A DNA stretch of 64,000 nucleotides from Massilia sp. WG5 (GCF_001412595.2 NZ_CP012640.2:1984001-2048000), one strand, 5' to 3'. Numbered from the stretch's first letter, positions 36,920 to 46,461 are shown. Program-made: numbers and translations. The notes: generated by a model not told the origin, from the letters alone.

Positions 36920-37981
36920 TCAGAAGCGATGCTGGATGCCGGTGGTGATGCCGGTCTGCGTGCTGTCGAATCCCGCTTCGTCGCGCGACAGTCCGGTCAG
37001 CTGGCCGTGATCGGCCCTGGCATGCGCCGCGACGGCATACAGGAAGGTGCGCTTCGACAGCGCATACTTCGCACGCAGCACCAGCATGGTCGGATCGGCG
37101 TCCTTCTCTGCAGGCACGTTCAGCGTATTGATATGGTAGACGGCGCCGGTGAGCGTCAGCTTGCCGATCACTCGGTTCACGCCGGCCCAGTAGGTATCGG
37201 CGCGCAGGTCGGCGGTGGCGGCCTTGCCGGATTCGAGCTTGTAGCCGCGCATCGCAGCCGTATACTTCCACGGGCCGGAAGTGTAATCGGCACCCAGGTG
37301 ATAGGCCCGGGTCTCATCGTGGCGCCCGGTGGCGGCCACGTTGTTGCCGTTGATTTGCTCGTAGGTCGCCATGACGCCCAGGCCGTTGCCGAACCAGGTG
37401 CCACCAAGCGCATACTTGCGGCCGTCGCTGGCGCTGCCCGGCTGTTCGCCCAGGCCGACCGTCGCGCTGAGGGTGAAGCCGCCCGCATGCCCGGTGTATT
37501 TGACCAGGTTGTCGAAGGCCGTTGTCATGCCATATTTCGAGGGGCCGGTGGCGCTGCCGGTGGTTGCCCAGGAATAGTTCGGCGCATAGCCCATCGGATC
37601 GAACTTGCTCACCAGGTCATAGGTCGTGGTGAACGAACGGCCGATGATGACCCGGCCAAAACTCCCGTCCAGCCCGACGTTGGCCTGGCGTTTGAACAGC
37701 GTGCCGCCGTTGTCGCCCGTGTCCACATTGACCTGGCCTTCCAGGTTGAACACCGCCTTCAGGCCGTTACCGAGATTCTCGCTGCCGCGCAGGCCCCAAC
37801 GGGACGTGTTGCTGCCGCCCGAGATGACGCGTGTTACTGAACCGCCGTTGGCATCGGCATGGTTGGTGTACGACACGCCGGCATCGAGGATGCCATAGAG
37901 CTGTACGTTTTCCTGGGCTGCGGCCTGTTCGCTCAGGCAAAGCGCTGCCAGGACGGCGAGCGCGAGCGTCGCTTTCTTCAT
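36920..37981 (-). CDS. general porin (Gram-negative porin family)
   Basis: This 353-residue trimeric outer-membrane porin has signal peptide MKKATLALAVLAALCLSEQAAA, then the betaproteobacterial start QENVQLYGILDAGVSY, the GSENLGNGLKAVFNLEGQ block, the constriction-loop region and the C-terminal Phe (GIQHRF). It is encoded after the ABC genes, so it probably lets the same substrate through the outer membrane. The ribosome site is CGGAGAC. A 12-bp hairpin in the spacer before it may set its relative expression. Confidence 0.93.
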   Translation of the reverse strand: MKKATLALAVLAALCLSEQAAAQENVQLYGILDAGVSYTNHADANGGSVTRVISGGSNTSRWGLRGSENLGNGLKAVFNLEGQVNVDTGDNGGTLFKRQANVGLDGSFGRVIIGRSFTTTYDLVSKFDPMGYAPNYSWATTGSATGPSKYGMTTAFDNLVKYTGHAGGFTLSATVGLGEQPGSASDGRKYALGGTWFGNGLGVMATYEQINGNNVAATGRHDETRAYHLGADYTSGPWKYTAAMRGYKLESGKAATADLRADTYWAGVNRVIGKLTLTGAVYHINTLNVPAEKDADPTMLVLRAKYALSKRTFLYAVAAHARADHGQLTGLSRDEAGFDSTQTGITTGIQHRF

Positions 37982-38008
37982 GATGTCTCCGGTTATTTCA
38001 TTGTTATG

Positions 38009-38047
38009 TCGGCAGGGAATGCATTCCGTTCCCTGATTCCCTGCCGA
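38009..38047 (-). promoter_or_regulatory. intercistronic hairpin between binding protein and porin
   Basis: TCGGCAGGGAAT and ATTCCCTGCCGA form a perfect 12-bp inverted repeat with a 15-nt loop. It lies between the binding-protein stop and the porin start on the minus strand. No U-tract follows, so it is more likely an mRNA-stabilising or partial-attenuation hairpin than a simple terminator. Confidence 0.7.
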
Positions 38048-38076
38048 TGGGTAAGCGGCCGATGAGCCGCCTCCGT

Positions 38077-39093
38077 TCAGCTGCCCTTGCGGGACTTGAA
38101 CGCGGGAACGAACAGGTCCGTCCAGTTGGCCGGGCTGGTCTTGATCGTGCGTGCCTTGCTCATGAAGGAGACGTATTCCATCATGCCGGTGGGGGTCGTG
38201 CTGAACTGGGTGTCCGGGTCGGCCAGGATCTGCTCGACTTCCGCCTGGTTCATCTTGACCTTGGATACGCGCAGGAAGATTTCAGCCGCGCCCTTGCGAT
38301 TCGCCGCAATGTAGGCATTGGCTTCTTCCTGGGCCGCCATGAAGGCCTGGGTCAGTTTCGGGTTGGTTTCCGTAAAATGCTTGGGAGCGAACACGACATC
38401 CAGCGTGATATTTCCCAGCAATTCACTGGAATTGAGGATGCGGTGGATCTTCGGATCTTTCAGTTCCTGGTAGGAGAACGGCGGCGACGTGAAGTGCGCC
38501 GTGACCTCGGTCTTGCCGGACAGCAGAGCGCCAACCGCGTCCGGGTGGCTCAGGCTGATCGTCATGGGATCGAGCTTGGCGTAGTTTTCCGCACCCATGG
38601 TCTTGGCGGCAGCCATCTGCAGTACCACGGCCGACAGGGAGGTCTTGATGCCGGGGACCGCAATCTTGTCTTTCGGCGTGAAGTCCTTGAGGGACTTGAT
38701 GGCAGGGTTATTCGTGTTCAGCCACAGCGACGAGGTGCTCAATGCGCCGAGGCTCGTCACTTCCGAGCGCGGGATGCCCTGCGCCTTCGACCACAGGGTG
38801 ATGAAGCCGGGAGCGCCGGTGCCGGCGATGTCCAGGTTACCCGCCAACATGGCGTCGTTGATCACATTGCCGCCGTCCAGCGTCAGCCAGGTCGTCTTGA
38901 CCGCGCCCAGCCCCAGCTTTTGCGCCTGCTTTTCGATCAGCTGCTGGTCGCGCATGACCATCAGCGGCAGGTAGAGGATGCCATAGCCGTGCGAGATGCG
39001 GACCGTGGAAGCTTCGGCCTGGGCGCTCAGGGGCGCGCCGGCCAGGGTGAATGCGGCCAGCGCGGCGGCGGCCATGAAAGTACGTCGTGTCAT
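38077..39093 (-). CDS. ABC transporter substrate-binding protein (SsuA/TauA/NMT1-like)
   Basis: This 338-residue periplasmic binding protein of the nitrate/sulfonate/taurine/aromatic-acid group delivers substrate to the permease encoded upstream. The signal peptide ends at AQAEA. The first lobe has ISHGYGILYLPLMVMRDQ and the LAGNLDIAGTGAPGF block typical of SsuA/ThiY-like proteins. Substrate candidates are sulfonates or aromatic dicarboxylates. It is 22 bp downstream of the permease gene. Confidence 0.9.
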   Translation of the reverse strand: MTRRTFMAAAALAAFTLAGAPLSAQAEASTVRISHGYGILYLPLMVMRDQQLIEKQAQKLGLGAVKTTWLTLDGGNVINDAMLAGNLDIAGTGAPGFITLWSKAQGIPRSEVTSLGALSTSSLWLNTNNPAIKSLKDFTPKDKIAVPGIKTSLSAVVLQMAAAKTMGAENYAKLDPMTISLSHPDAVGALLSGKTEVTAHFTSPPFSYQELKDPKIHRILNSSELLGNITLDVVFAPKHFTETNPKLTQAFMAAQEEANAYIAANRKGAAEIFLRVSKVKMNQAEVEQILADPDTQFSTTPTGMMEYVSFMSKARTIKTSPANWTDLFVPAFKSRKGS

Positions 39094-39115
39094 GCTTGTC
39101 TCCAGTTTTTAATAG

Positions 39116-40006
39116 TCAGTGCTGCATGCCCCAGCGGCGGATGGTGCGTTTTTCGATCGTGGCGAACACGAGATTTTCCACGACCAGGCCGATCATGATC
39201 ACGAAGAACAGGCCGGCAAAGACGTTGGCGGTTTCCATCTGGTTGCGGTTTTCGAAAATGTACCAGCCGAGGCCGCCGCTGCCGGATGACACGCCGAACA
39301 CGAGTTCCGCCGCGATCAGGGTGCGCCATGCAAATGCCCAGCCCACTTTCAGGCCGGTCAGGATGCTCGGGAATGCCGCGGGAATCAGGATCTTCCCGAC
39401 CAGCGAAAATCCTTTCAGGCCGTAGTTGCGGCCGACCATGCGCAAGGTCGCCGAGACGGCGCGGAAGCCGCCGTGCGTATTCAGCGCCACTGCCCACAGC
39501 ACCGAATGCACCAGCACGAAAATGATGCTGCCGGTGCCGAGGCCGAACCAGATCAGGGCCAGCGGCAGCAGTGCGATCGCCGGCAGGGGGTTGAACATCG
39601 AGGTCATCGTTTCGAGCAGGTCGGTGCCGATGCGCGAACTGATCGCCACCGTCGTCAACAGCGCCGCGAGGGCGATGCCGATGCCGTAGCCGACCAGCAG
39701 TGTCTGCATCGAGCCCGCCGCGCGTTCGATCAGCACGCCGCTCAGGATGCCGTCGGCGAAGGCGCTGACGGTTTGCGAAAAGCTGGGGAACAACAGTGGA
39801 TTGCCGAGCCAGCGGCCGTAGAGTTCCCAGATCACGGCCAGGACGGCCAGGATCACGCACTTGCGCAGCCAGCCCTGGCGGTACACGGTTTCGAACAGCG
39901 ACAGGGGCCGCAGCACCTGGGTCGTCTCGGGCGCCTGCGTATCGAGCACGAATTCGGGACGCACATAAGGCTCGGTGCGCGGCTTGCTCATGGAAAGCGA
40001 AGTCAT
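39116..40006 (-). CDS. ABC transporter permease (SsuC/TauC-like)
   Basis: This 296-residue inner-membrane permease has six predicted TM helices and the EAA-type cytoplasmic loop near GKILIPAAFPSILTGLKVGWAFAWRTLIAAE. The long N-terminal extension (about 55 residues) before TM1 is a common feature of this group. It partners with the binding protein and ATPase encoded alongside. Confidence 0.92.
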   Translation of the reverse strand: MTSLSMSKPRTEPYVRPEFVLDTQAPETTQVLRPLSLFETVYRQGWLRKCVILAVLAVIWELYGRWLGNPLLFPSFSQTVSAFADGILSGVLIERAAGSMQTLLVGYGIGIALAALLTTVAISSRIGTDLLETMTSMFNPLPAIALLPLALIWFGLGTGSIIFVLVHSVLWAVALNTHGGFRAVSATLRMVGRNYGLKGFSLVGKILIPAAFPSILTGLKVGWAFAWRTLIAAELVFGVSSGSGGLGWYIFENRNQMETANVFAGLFFVIMIGLVVENLVFATIEKRTIRRWGMQH

Positions 40007-40016
40007 GATGGTCTCC

Positions 40017-40805
40017 TCAATGTGCGAACAGCATGTCGTTGATGCGCGTTTCGAGTTGCGCCTGGCTTGCCGTCCCCAGCTCGCCAGGAGGAACGCTATT
40101 CAGCTCGGCCTTGACCTGTCCCGGATGCGGCGACAGCAGCAGGATCCGGTTGCCGATGCGGATCGCTTCCTCGATCGAGTGGGTCACGAACAGCACCGTG
40201 AAGCGGGTGTCGTCCCACAGGCGCAGCAGCTCGTCCTGCATCTTGCGGCGGGTCAGCGCATCCAGTGCGGCGAAGGGCTCGTCCATCAGCAGCACGTCCG
40301 GCTCCATCGCCATGCCGCGCGCGATCGACACGCGCTGCTTCATCCCGCCCGAGAGCATGTGCGGATAGCTGTCGATGAACTTGGCCAGGCCGACCTTCTC
40401 GATGTAGTACTCGGCGCGTTCCGCCGCCGCCGCACCCTTCAGGCGTCCGCTCGCATGCAGCGCGAACTCGACATTCTGGCGCACCGTTTTCCACGGCAGC
40501 AGCTGGTCGAATTCCTGGAAGACCATCATGCGGTCCGGGCCCGGTTCGGTCACCGTCTTGCCCTTCAGGCGGATGGCGCCGTGCGCCGGTTCCATGTAGC
40601 CGCCGATCGCCTTCAGGAGGGTCGACTTGCCGCAGCCCGATGGGCCCAGCAGCACGTAGCGGTCGGACGGATAGACCTGGAAACTGACCTGGCGCGTTGC
40701 GGTCACCAGGTGGTCGGCGGTCTTGTACTGCAGGGTCACGCTGTCGATTTCGAGGAGCGGCGCGGGGCCGCCATCGCCCGCAGGCGTGGAGTGATTGCTC
40801 GTCAT
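40017..40805 (-). CDS. ABC transporter ATP-binding protein (SsuB/TauB-like)
   Basis: This 262-residue cytosolic ATPase drives the importer. It has Walker A GPSGCGKST, the Q-loop FQEFDQLLPW, the signature LSGGMKQRVSIARGMAMEP and Walker B VLLMDEPFAALD, then the switch His in FVTHSIEEA. ATG 40805 with GGAGAC upstream is chosen; a longer frame adds four residues. It heads the minus-strand operon (ATPase, permease, binding protein, porin, DUF3579) and diverges from the two-component genes across 86 bp. Confidence 0.94.
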   Translation of the reverse strand: MTSNHSTPAGDGGPAPLLEIDSVTLQYKTADHLVTATRQVSFQVYPSDRYVLLGPSGCGKSTLLKAIGGYMEPAHGAIRLKGKTVTEPGPDRMMVFQEFDQLLPWKTVRQNVEFALHASGRLKGAAAAERAEYYIEKVGLAKFIDSYPHMLSGGMKQRVSIARGMAMEPDVLLMDEPFAALDALTRRKMQDELLRLWDDTRFTVLFVTHSIEEAIRIGNRILLLSPHPGQVKAELNSVPPGELGTASQAQLETRINDMLFAH

Positions 40806-40891
40806 GAGTGTCTCCAATGGATTGGTTTTTTTATGGAATCCTGATCATAATGTTCGTACCTGTAGCGAACCTGACCTCGAAAAAAGCCCGC

Positions 40892-41557
40892 ATGCGTATC
40901 CTTGTCGTAGAAGATTCGATCGATGTTGCCGATGCCGTGTGCGCGCATCTCGAACGCCTCGGCCACTGCGTCGACCGCGATGCCAGCGGCGCCAGCGCCG
41001 CCGCCAAGGTCACCGCCGACCATTACGACCTCCTCATCCTCGACATCATGCTGCCGGGCCTGGACGGCTATGAACTGCTGCGGCGCGTGCGCGCGGGCGG
41101 CCTGCGCACGCAGGTACTGATGCTCACCGCCTGCGCCGAGATCGAGGAGCGGGTCCGCGCACTCGACCTGGGCGCCGACGACTACCTGATCAAGCCCTTC
41201 GATTTCCGCGAACTGGAAGCGCGCATCCGCGTGCTGCTGCGCCGTGTCGGCGGCGATTCGACCAACCTGCTCAGCTTCGGCAACGTGACCCTGGACCGCA
41301 AGAGCCGTACGGCGCAACTGGGTGGCCTGCCCCTCGAGCTCACGCGCCGCGAAGTGGCGCTGCTCGAGATCATCATCGCGCGCCCCGGGCGCATCTTCGG
41401 CAAGGACGAACTGATCGAAAAGCTGTTCACCCTCGACGACAATCCGAACGCCAACACGGTGGAACAGCACATGGCGCGCTTGCGCAAGAAGCTGGCCGGC
41501 GCCGACTTCGAGATCCGGACACTGCGCGGATTGGGCTACCAGGCCGTCCGCCCATGA
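40892..41557 (+). CDS. OmpR-family response regulator (TctD-like)
   Basis: This 221-residue regulator has receiver residues DIMLPGLDG (phosphoacceptor Asp) and YLIKPFD (Lys), followed by a winged-helix DNA-binding domain. It resembles TctD, which controls tricarboxylate uptake genes and porins. ATG 40892 is used; upstream in-frame sequence would be leader. It diverges from the ABC/porin operon, so that operon is its most likely target. An inverted repeat GTTCG/CGAAC lies at 40852-40870 in the spacer. Confidence 0.92.
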   Translation: MRILVVEDSIDVADAVCAHLERLGHCVDRDASGASAAAKVTADHYDLLILDIMLPGLDGYELLRRVRAGGLRTQVLMLTACAEIEERVRALDLGADDYLIKPFDFRELEARIRVLLRRVGGDSTNLLSFGNVTLDRKSRTAQLGGLPLELTRREVALLEIIIARPGRIFGKDELIEKLFTLDDNPNANTVEQHMARLRKKLAGADFEIRTLRGLGYQAVRP

Positions 41558-42954
41558 GGGCGCCGGGCCGCTCGCTCTACGCCCGCCTGGCGATCCGGAT
41601 CGGGCTGGTGCTGGCCATCAGCGGCGTGCTGCTGATTTCCGCCATCGTCCTGTCCACCCGGATGGCGGCGCGCGACGTCTACGACCGCCTGCTGATCGGC
41701 AGTGCGCTGCAGGTAGCCGAACGCACCTGGTACGAAAACGGCGAGGTGAACGTGGACGCGCCGATCTCGGCGCTGTCGATGCTGACCGCGGGCGACCAGG
41801 TCTTTTATGCGGTGCTCGATCCCGCCGGGCGTGTCGTGGCCGGCGACACCGAGTTCCGCCCGCCGATTCCCTGGAAGGAGCTCGAGAGCGGGCCGGTGGT
41901 GGTCAAGGGCAGCTACCATGAGCTGCCCGTCAGGATCGTCTTCGTGGGCCGGCGCATGCCGGTTGCGGGTTCCAATCCGTGGGCGGTGGTGATGCTCGCG
42001 CATACCAACAACGCACGCAATTCCTTCGCCGACAAGCTCGGTGCGAATACCGCCTTGCTGGTGCTTGCCGCGGGGGTGCTGACGCTGCTCGCCGCCCTGT
42101 TCACGCTGTACCAGGCGCTGGCGCCGCTAAAGCAGATCGTCGCCGCGATCGGTCGGCGCGACCTGAACGACCTTGCGCCGTTCACCGAGGAAGTCCCGGC
42201 CGAAATCCATCCGCTGGTGGCCTCGCTGAACGACTTCGTCGAACGGCTTGCGCAGCGCCGCTCCATGATGCGGCGCGTGATCGGCGATGCCGCCCACCAG
42301 CTCCGCACACCGGTGGCGGCCCTGCTCTCGCAGATGGAAATGCTGGCGATGGAGCGGGACCAGGCCGGCAGCCGCCGCCACGTGGCGCGCCTGGGCGAGC
42401 TGACCCGGAACCTGGGAGAACTGGTGAACCAGCTGATCAACCACGCGATGGTGCAGCACCGCGCCGACTCGGTGCCGCGCCAGGAAATCGACCTGGCGCG
42501 CCTGGCGCGCGAAGAGATGGCCGACATGCTGTCGTGCCACGCCAGCCGCATGCTCGACCTGGAATTCGACGCGCCGGATGCGCCGTGCGCCGTCATGGGC
42601 GACCCGGTCACGCTGCGGGAAGCGGTCAAGAACGTGCTCGCCAATGCTCTGGATTATGGGGCGCCGGCGCTGTTGCATGTCGAGCTCGCGCGCGCGGGAC
42701 CGGATTGGGAACTGCGGATCGTCGACGACGGGCCGGGCATCCCTGCGGCGGACCAGGAACGGATCCGCAAGCCCTTTGCCGCCCGTGGCGGCGATCGTTC
42801 CGGCGCCAGCCTCGGCCTGTCGATCGTCGAGGAAGTGATGCGCGCCCACGACGGTGTCCTGGAGTTCAGATACACCCCGGCCGGGCACTTCGTCGTGATC
42901 CTGCGTATTCCTGCCGCGCGTGGCGAAAGCGCCCCCGCAACCGTTCATCCTTAG
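41554..42954 (+). CDS. sensor histidine kinase (TctE-like)
   Basis: This 466-residue sensor kinase has TM1 at about 14-36, a periplasmic domain (about 37-160) of the 2CSK/TctE type, TM2 at about 165-188, HAMP, the H-box GDAAHQLRTPVAAL, the N-box NVLANALDYG, DDGPGIP and ASLGLSIV. It overlaps the response regulator by 4 bp. TctE-type kinases sense carboxylates in the periplasm, which suits its position beside importer genes. Confidence 0.93.
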   Translation: MRAPGRSLYARLAIRIGLVLAISGVLLISAIVLSTRMAARDVYDRLLIGSALQVAERTWYENGEVNVDAPISALSMLTAGDQVFYAVLDPAGRVVAGDTEFRPPIPWKELESGPVVVKGSYHELPVRIVFVGRRMPVAGSNPWAVVMLAHTNNARNSFADKLGANTALLVLAAGVLTLLAALFTLYQALAPLKQIVAAIGRRDLNDLAPFTEEVPAEIHPLVASLNDFVERLAQRRSMMRRVIGDAAHQLRTPVAALLSQMEMLAMERDQAGSRRHVARLGELTRNLGELVNQLINHAMVQHRADSVPRQEIDLARLAREEMADMLSCHASRMLDLEFDAPDAPCAVMGDPVTLREAVKNVLANALDYGAPALLHVELARAGPDWELRIVDDGPGIPAADQERIRKPFAARGGDRSGASLGLSIVEEVMRAHDGVLEFRYTPAGHFVVILRIPAARGESAPATVHP

Positions 42955-43017
42955 ACACAGCATCTCAAATTCTTATTGACGCTGCATCAGAAGCTCATTA
43001 AAGTTCGCACCACATAT

Positions 43018-43029
43018 TCATATATATGA
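43018..43029. promoter_or_regulatory. palindrome upstream of the GntR gene
   Basis: TCATATATATGA is a perfect 12-bp palindrome ending 12 bp before the GntR start, between the kinase and regulator genes. It is a candidate autoregulatory operator, but AT-rich palindromes occur by chance. Confidence 0.35.
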
Positions 43030-43041
43030 TTAGAGGTATAA

Positions 43042-43776
43042 ATGAACTTTACCCTGAGACACGATGACCGGCTCCCCTTGTATCAACGCCTGCGGGACGA
43101 GTTCAGCGAACGGATCGCCAAGCAGCAATGGCGGCCGGGCGAGGCCATTCCGACGGAAGCCGACCTGGTCAAGCAGTTCGGCGCATCGATCGGCACGGTC
43201 CGCAAGGCCATCGACATGCTGGTTGCCGAAGGCACGCTGGAGCGTTATCAGGGAAGAGGCACCTTCGTACGGCGCGCACGCTTCGACTCTTCGCTGTTCC
43301 GTTTCTTCCGCTTCCAGAAAGACTCGGGCGAACGGAAAGTCCCGGAGGGCCGGATCCTGCGGCGCGAAGTGATGGAAGCGCCGTCGGCAGTTGCGTCCGC
43401 ACTGCGCATTCCGGCAGGCGCCGACGTCATTCATTTATCGCGCTTGCGTGTGCTGGATGGCACGCCCCTGCTGGCGGAATCCATCTGGCTGCCCAAGGAA
43501 AAGTTCGCGGCCTTGCTCGACATCGATACCAGTGAATTCGGTGACCTGCTGTATCCCTTGTATGAAGAATCCTGCGGCCAGGTGATCGCTTCCGCCGAAG
43601 AAGACCTGACTGCCGAAGCGGTCGACAAGGTGCACGCACGGCTGCTGCAATTGCCGCCCGGCGCGCCCGTGATCGTCGTCGAGCGCCTCGCGTTTGGCTA
43701 TGACCGCCAGCCGCTCGAGTGGCGGCGCTCGCGCGGCCCCGCCGACAAATTCCGCTACCACGTAGACATCCGCTGA
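43042..43776 (+). CDS. GntR-family regulator, HutC type with UTRA domain
   Basis: This 244-residue repressor-type protein has an N-terminal winged helix (PLYQRLRDEFSERIAKQQWRPGEAIPTEADLVKQFGASIGTVRKAI) and a C-terminal UTRA ligand domain (about 85-240) that senses a small acid or sugar. AGAGGTAT precedes the ATG. It stands ahead of the MFS-MFS-lactonase genes, so it probably controls them and responds to their substrate. Confidence 0.92.
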   Translation: MNFTLRHDDRLPLYQRLRDEFSERIAKQQWRPGEAIPTEADLVKQFGASIGTVRKAIDMLVAEGTLERYQGRGTFVRRARFDSSLFRFFRFQKDSGERKVPEGRILRREVMEAPSAVASALRIPAGADVIHLSRLRVLDGTPLLAESIWLPKEKFAALLDIDTSEFGDLLYPLYEESCGQVIASAEEDLTAEAVDKVHARLLQLPPGAPVIVVERLAFGYDRQPLEWRRSRGPADKFRYHVDIR

Positions 43777-43844
43777 ACAGAGGCCCGCCTGCAACAGACA
43801 GGAAGGGCCCGCTTGATTACGCCATTTTTTGAACTGAGGAAGAC

Positions 43845-45158
43845 ATGCATTCCACGACTGTAGACAAGACGACCCGCGTCGTCTCGGACCTTGAACGAGA
43901 GACCATGCGCAAGGTGGCCTGGCGCCTGCTCCCGATCCTGATGATCGGCTACTTCATCGCCTTTATCGACCGCGTCAATGTCGGATTCGCGGCGCTGACG
44001 ATGAACAAGGCGATCGGCCTGGATGCCGCGGCGTTCGGACTCGGCGGCGGCCTGTTCTACCTGACCTACGTGCTGTTCGAAATTCCCAGCAACCTGGCGA
44101 TGCAGAAGGTGGGCGCCAGGGTGTGGCTCGCCCGTATCATGATCAGCTGGGGCCTCGTGTCGGCGGCAACCGCCTTCATTTCGGGTCCGAACTCGTTCTA
44201 TGGCATGCGCATGCTGCTTGGCGCCGCCGAGGCCGGCTTCTTCCCCGGCGTGATCCTGTACCTGACCCAATGGTTCCCGGCCGCCTACCGGGCCCGGATC
44301 ATCGCCATCTTCATGGTGGCCGTGCCCCTGTCGAGCTTCATCGGCTCGCCCCTGTCCGCGGCGCTGCTGCAACTGGACGGCCTGTTCGGCCTGCAGGGCT
44401 GGCAGCTCATGTTCATCATCGAAGCCGTCCCGGCAGTCCTGCTCGGCCTGATGACGCCATGGCTGCTGACCAACAAGCCGCAGGACGCGACGTGGCTGGA
44501 TACCGAACAGAAGACCTGGCTCACGCGCCAGCTGGACACGGAAAGTGCAGCGGCCAGCAAGACCGGCAAGGGCAAGCAGCACGGCAGCCTGCGCGACATC
44601 CTGCTGAACCGCTATGTGCTCGCGGCGGCCCTGGTGTACGCCGGCGCATCCGGCGCGAGCCAGTGCCTGTCCCTGTGGCAGCCGCAGATCATCAAGTCCT
44701 TCGGCCTGTCCACCTTCCAGACCGGCCTGCTGAACTCGATTCCCTTCGGGATCGCCGCCATTCTCATGCTGTGGTGGGGCAAGCACTCGGACCGTACCAA
44801 GGAACGTGTCTGGCACAGCGGCCTGCCCCTGGCGGCAGTGGCGCTCAGCCTGGTGCTGGTCCCCTTCGTCCAGAGCTCGCTTGCCTTGACCATCGTCCTG
44901 CTGGTGTTTGCCGTCACGGGCACCTATATTTTCAAGGGGCCGTTCTGGGCGCTGGCCAGCGAATGGATGCCGGGCGCGGCCGCCGCGGCCGGACTGGCGC
45001 AAGTGAACGCCATCGGCAACCTGGCCGGTTTCGCCGGCTCCTCGCTGCTCGGCGCCATCAAGCACGCCACCGGCAGCTTTGCGCTGGCCCTGCTGCCGAT
45101 TGCCTTCATTTCGGCCGTCGGCTGCGTGGTCTTGTGGCTGCTCACCCGTAAGCGTTAA
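43845..45158 (+). CDS. MFS transporter, anion:cation symporter type
   Basis: This 437-residue 12-TM major facilitator resembles phthalate/tartrate/allantoate symporters of the ACS family. Landmarks are the N-terminal RLLPILMIGYFIAFIDRVNVGFA and the loop GMRMLLGAAEAGFFPGVILYLTQWFP. It imports an organic anion with protons. It is the first gene of the MFS-MFS-lactonase operon. Confidence 0.92.
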   Translation: MHSTTVDKTTRVVSDLERETMRKVAWRLLPILMIGYFIAFIDRVNVGFAALTMNKAIGLDAAAFGLGGGLFYLTYVLFEIPSNLAMQKVGARVWLARIMISWGLVSAATAFISGPNSFYGMRMLLGAAEAGFFPGVILYLTQWFPAAYRARIIAIFMVAVPLSSFIGSPLSAALLQLDGLFGLQGWQLMFIIEAVPAVLLGLMTPWLLTNKPQDATWLDTEQKTWLTRQLDTESAAASKTGKGKQHGSLRDILLNRYVLAAALVYAGASGASQCLSLWQPQIIKSFGLSTFQTGLLNSIPFGIAAILMLWWGKHSDRTKERVWHSGLPLAAVALSLVLVPFVQSSLALTIVLLVFAVTGTYIFKGPFWALASEWMPGAAAAAGLAQVNAIGNLAGFAGSSLLGAIKHATGSFALALLPIAFISAVGCVVLWLLTRKR

Positions 45159-45180
45159 TCGATCCTACTCCGAGACAGCC

Positions 45181-46461
45181 ATGTTCAACTGGTATCGCGA
45201 CATTACGCCGCGGGAGAGAAAGACCTTCTGGGCCTGCTTCGGCGGCTGGGCGCTCGATGCACTCGACGTGCAGATGTTCAGCCTGGCCATCCCGGCGCTG
45301 ATCGCCACCTTCGGCCTCGACAAGACGGACGCGGGCCTGATCAGCGGCGTCACCCTCGTCTCGTCCGCCCTCGGCGGCTGGATCATGGGCGCCGTATCGG
45401 ACCGTATCGGCCGGGTGCGCGCGCTCCAGCTGACGATTGTCTGGTTTTCGCTGTTCACCCTGCTGTCCGCCTTCGCCGGGACCTTCCACCAGCTGCTGGT
45501 ACTGAAAGCGCTGCAGGGCTTCGGCTTCGGCGGCGAATGGGCGGCGGGCGCCGTGCTGATGGCCGAGGTCATCCGGCCTGAGCATCGCGGCAAGGTCATG
45601 GGGACCGTCCAGAGCGCATGGGCGGTGGGCTGGGGCGCTTCGGTGCTGTTGTATTCCACCGTGTACATGCTGCTGTCGCCCGAGATGGCATGGCGGGTCA
45701 TGTTCGGCATCGGAATCCTGCCCGCCTTCCTGATCGTCTATGTACGCCGCAACATCACCGAACCGGAACGCTTTACCGAGGCCAAGGCGCTGGCGAAACC
45801 GGGCGCGCGCGACCTGCTCGCCATCTTCAGGCCGGACGTGCTGCGCCTGACCCTGGTAGGCGCCCTGGTCGGCGTGGGCGCGCATGGCGGCTATCATGCG
45901 CTGATGACTTGGCTGCCGACCTATCTGAAAACCGAGCGCCACCTGTCGGTGCTGGGCACCAGCGGCTACCTGGCGATCATCATCGTCGCCTTCTGGTGCG
46001 GCTGCATTGCCAGCGCTTACCTGCTGGACCGCCTGGGACGCCGTCCCAACCTGATCCTGTTCGCAGCCTGCTGTGTCGTGACCGTCCTGGCCTACGTCTT
46101 TCTCGACCTGAGCAATACCGCGATGCTGTTCCTCGGTTTCCCGCTCGGCTTTTTTGCCGCCGGCATTCCGGCCAGCCTGGGCGCCCTGTTCAATGAACTG
46201 TATCCGAGCGAGATGCGTGGCGCCGGCGTGGGATTCTGCTACAACTTCGGCCGCATCGTCTCGGCCGGCTTCCCGGTGCTGGTCGGCCATATGAGCACGA
46301 AGATGTCGCTCGGCGCCGCGATCGGCGTGGACGCCGGCATCGCCTATGCCCTGGTCGTCGTGGCCGTCCTGGCCTTGCCGGAAACCCGCGGCAAGCAGCT
46401 GGAAGAAGAAACGCCGGACCAGGAAGGCCAGGCGCCTGCTGCGGTCCGCATCCGGCACTGA
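45181..46461 (+). CDS. MFS transporter, aromatic acid:H+ symporter-like
   Basis: This 426-residue 12-TM facilitator has the sugar/aromatic-acid signature DALDVQMFSLAIP (helix 1), GWIMGAVSDRIGRVRAL (loop 2-3), LQGFGFGGEWAAGAVLMAE, and LDRLGRRPN (loop 8-9), all typical of the AAHS/NanT group. ATG 45181 lies 22 bp past the previous stop. A second, different carrier beside the first suggests the operon handles two forms of the compound or a precursor and product. Confidence 0.92.
   Translation: MFNWYRDITPRERKTFWACFGGWALDALDVQMFSLAIPALIATFGLDKTDAGLISGVTLVSSALGGWIMGAVSDRIGRVRALQLTIVWFSLFTLLSAFAGTFHQLLVLKALQGFGFGGEWAAGAVLMAEVIRPEHRGKVMGTVQSAWAVGWGASVLLYSTVYMLLSPEMAWRVMFGIGILPAFLIVYVRRNITEPERFTEAKALAKPGARDLLAIFRPDVLRLTLVGALVGVGAHGGYHALMTWLPTYLKTERHLSVLGTSGYLAIIIVAFWCGCIASAYLLDRLGRRPNLILFAACCVVTVLAYVFLDLSNTAMLFLGFPLGFFAAGIPASLGALFNELYPSEMRGAGVGFCYNFGRIVSAGFPVLVGHMSTKMSLGAAIGVDAGIAYALVVVAVLALPETRGKQLEEETPDQEGQAPAAVRIRH

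Noticed and set aside
40852..40870. GTTCG/CGAAC inverted repeat as the TctD-like binding site
   Set aside because: The arms are only 5 bp. It is mentioned with the regulator but not listed as a site.
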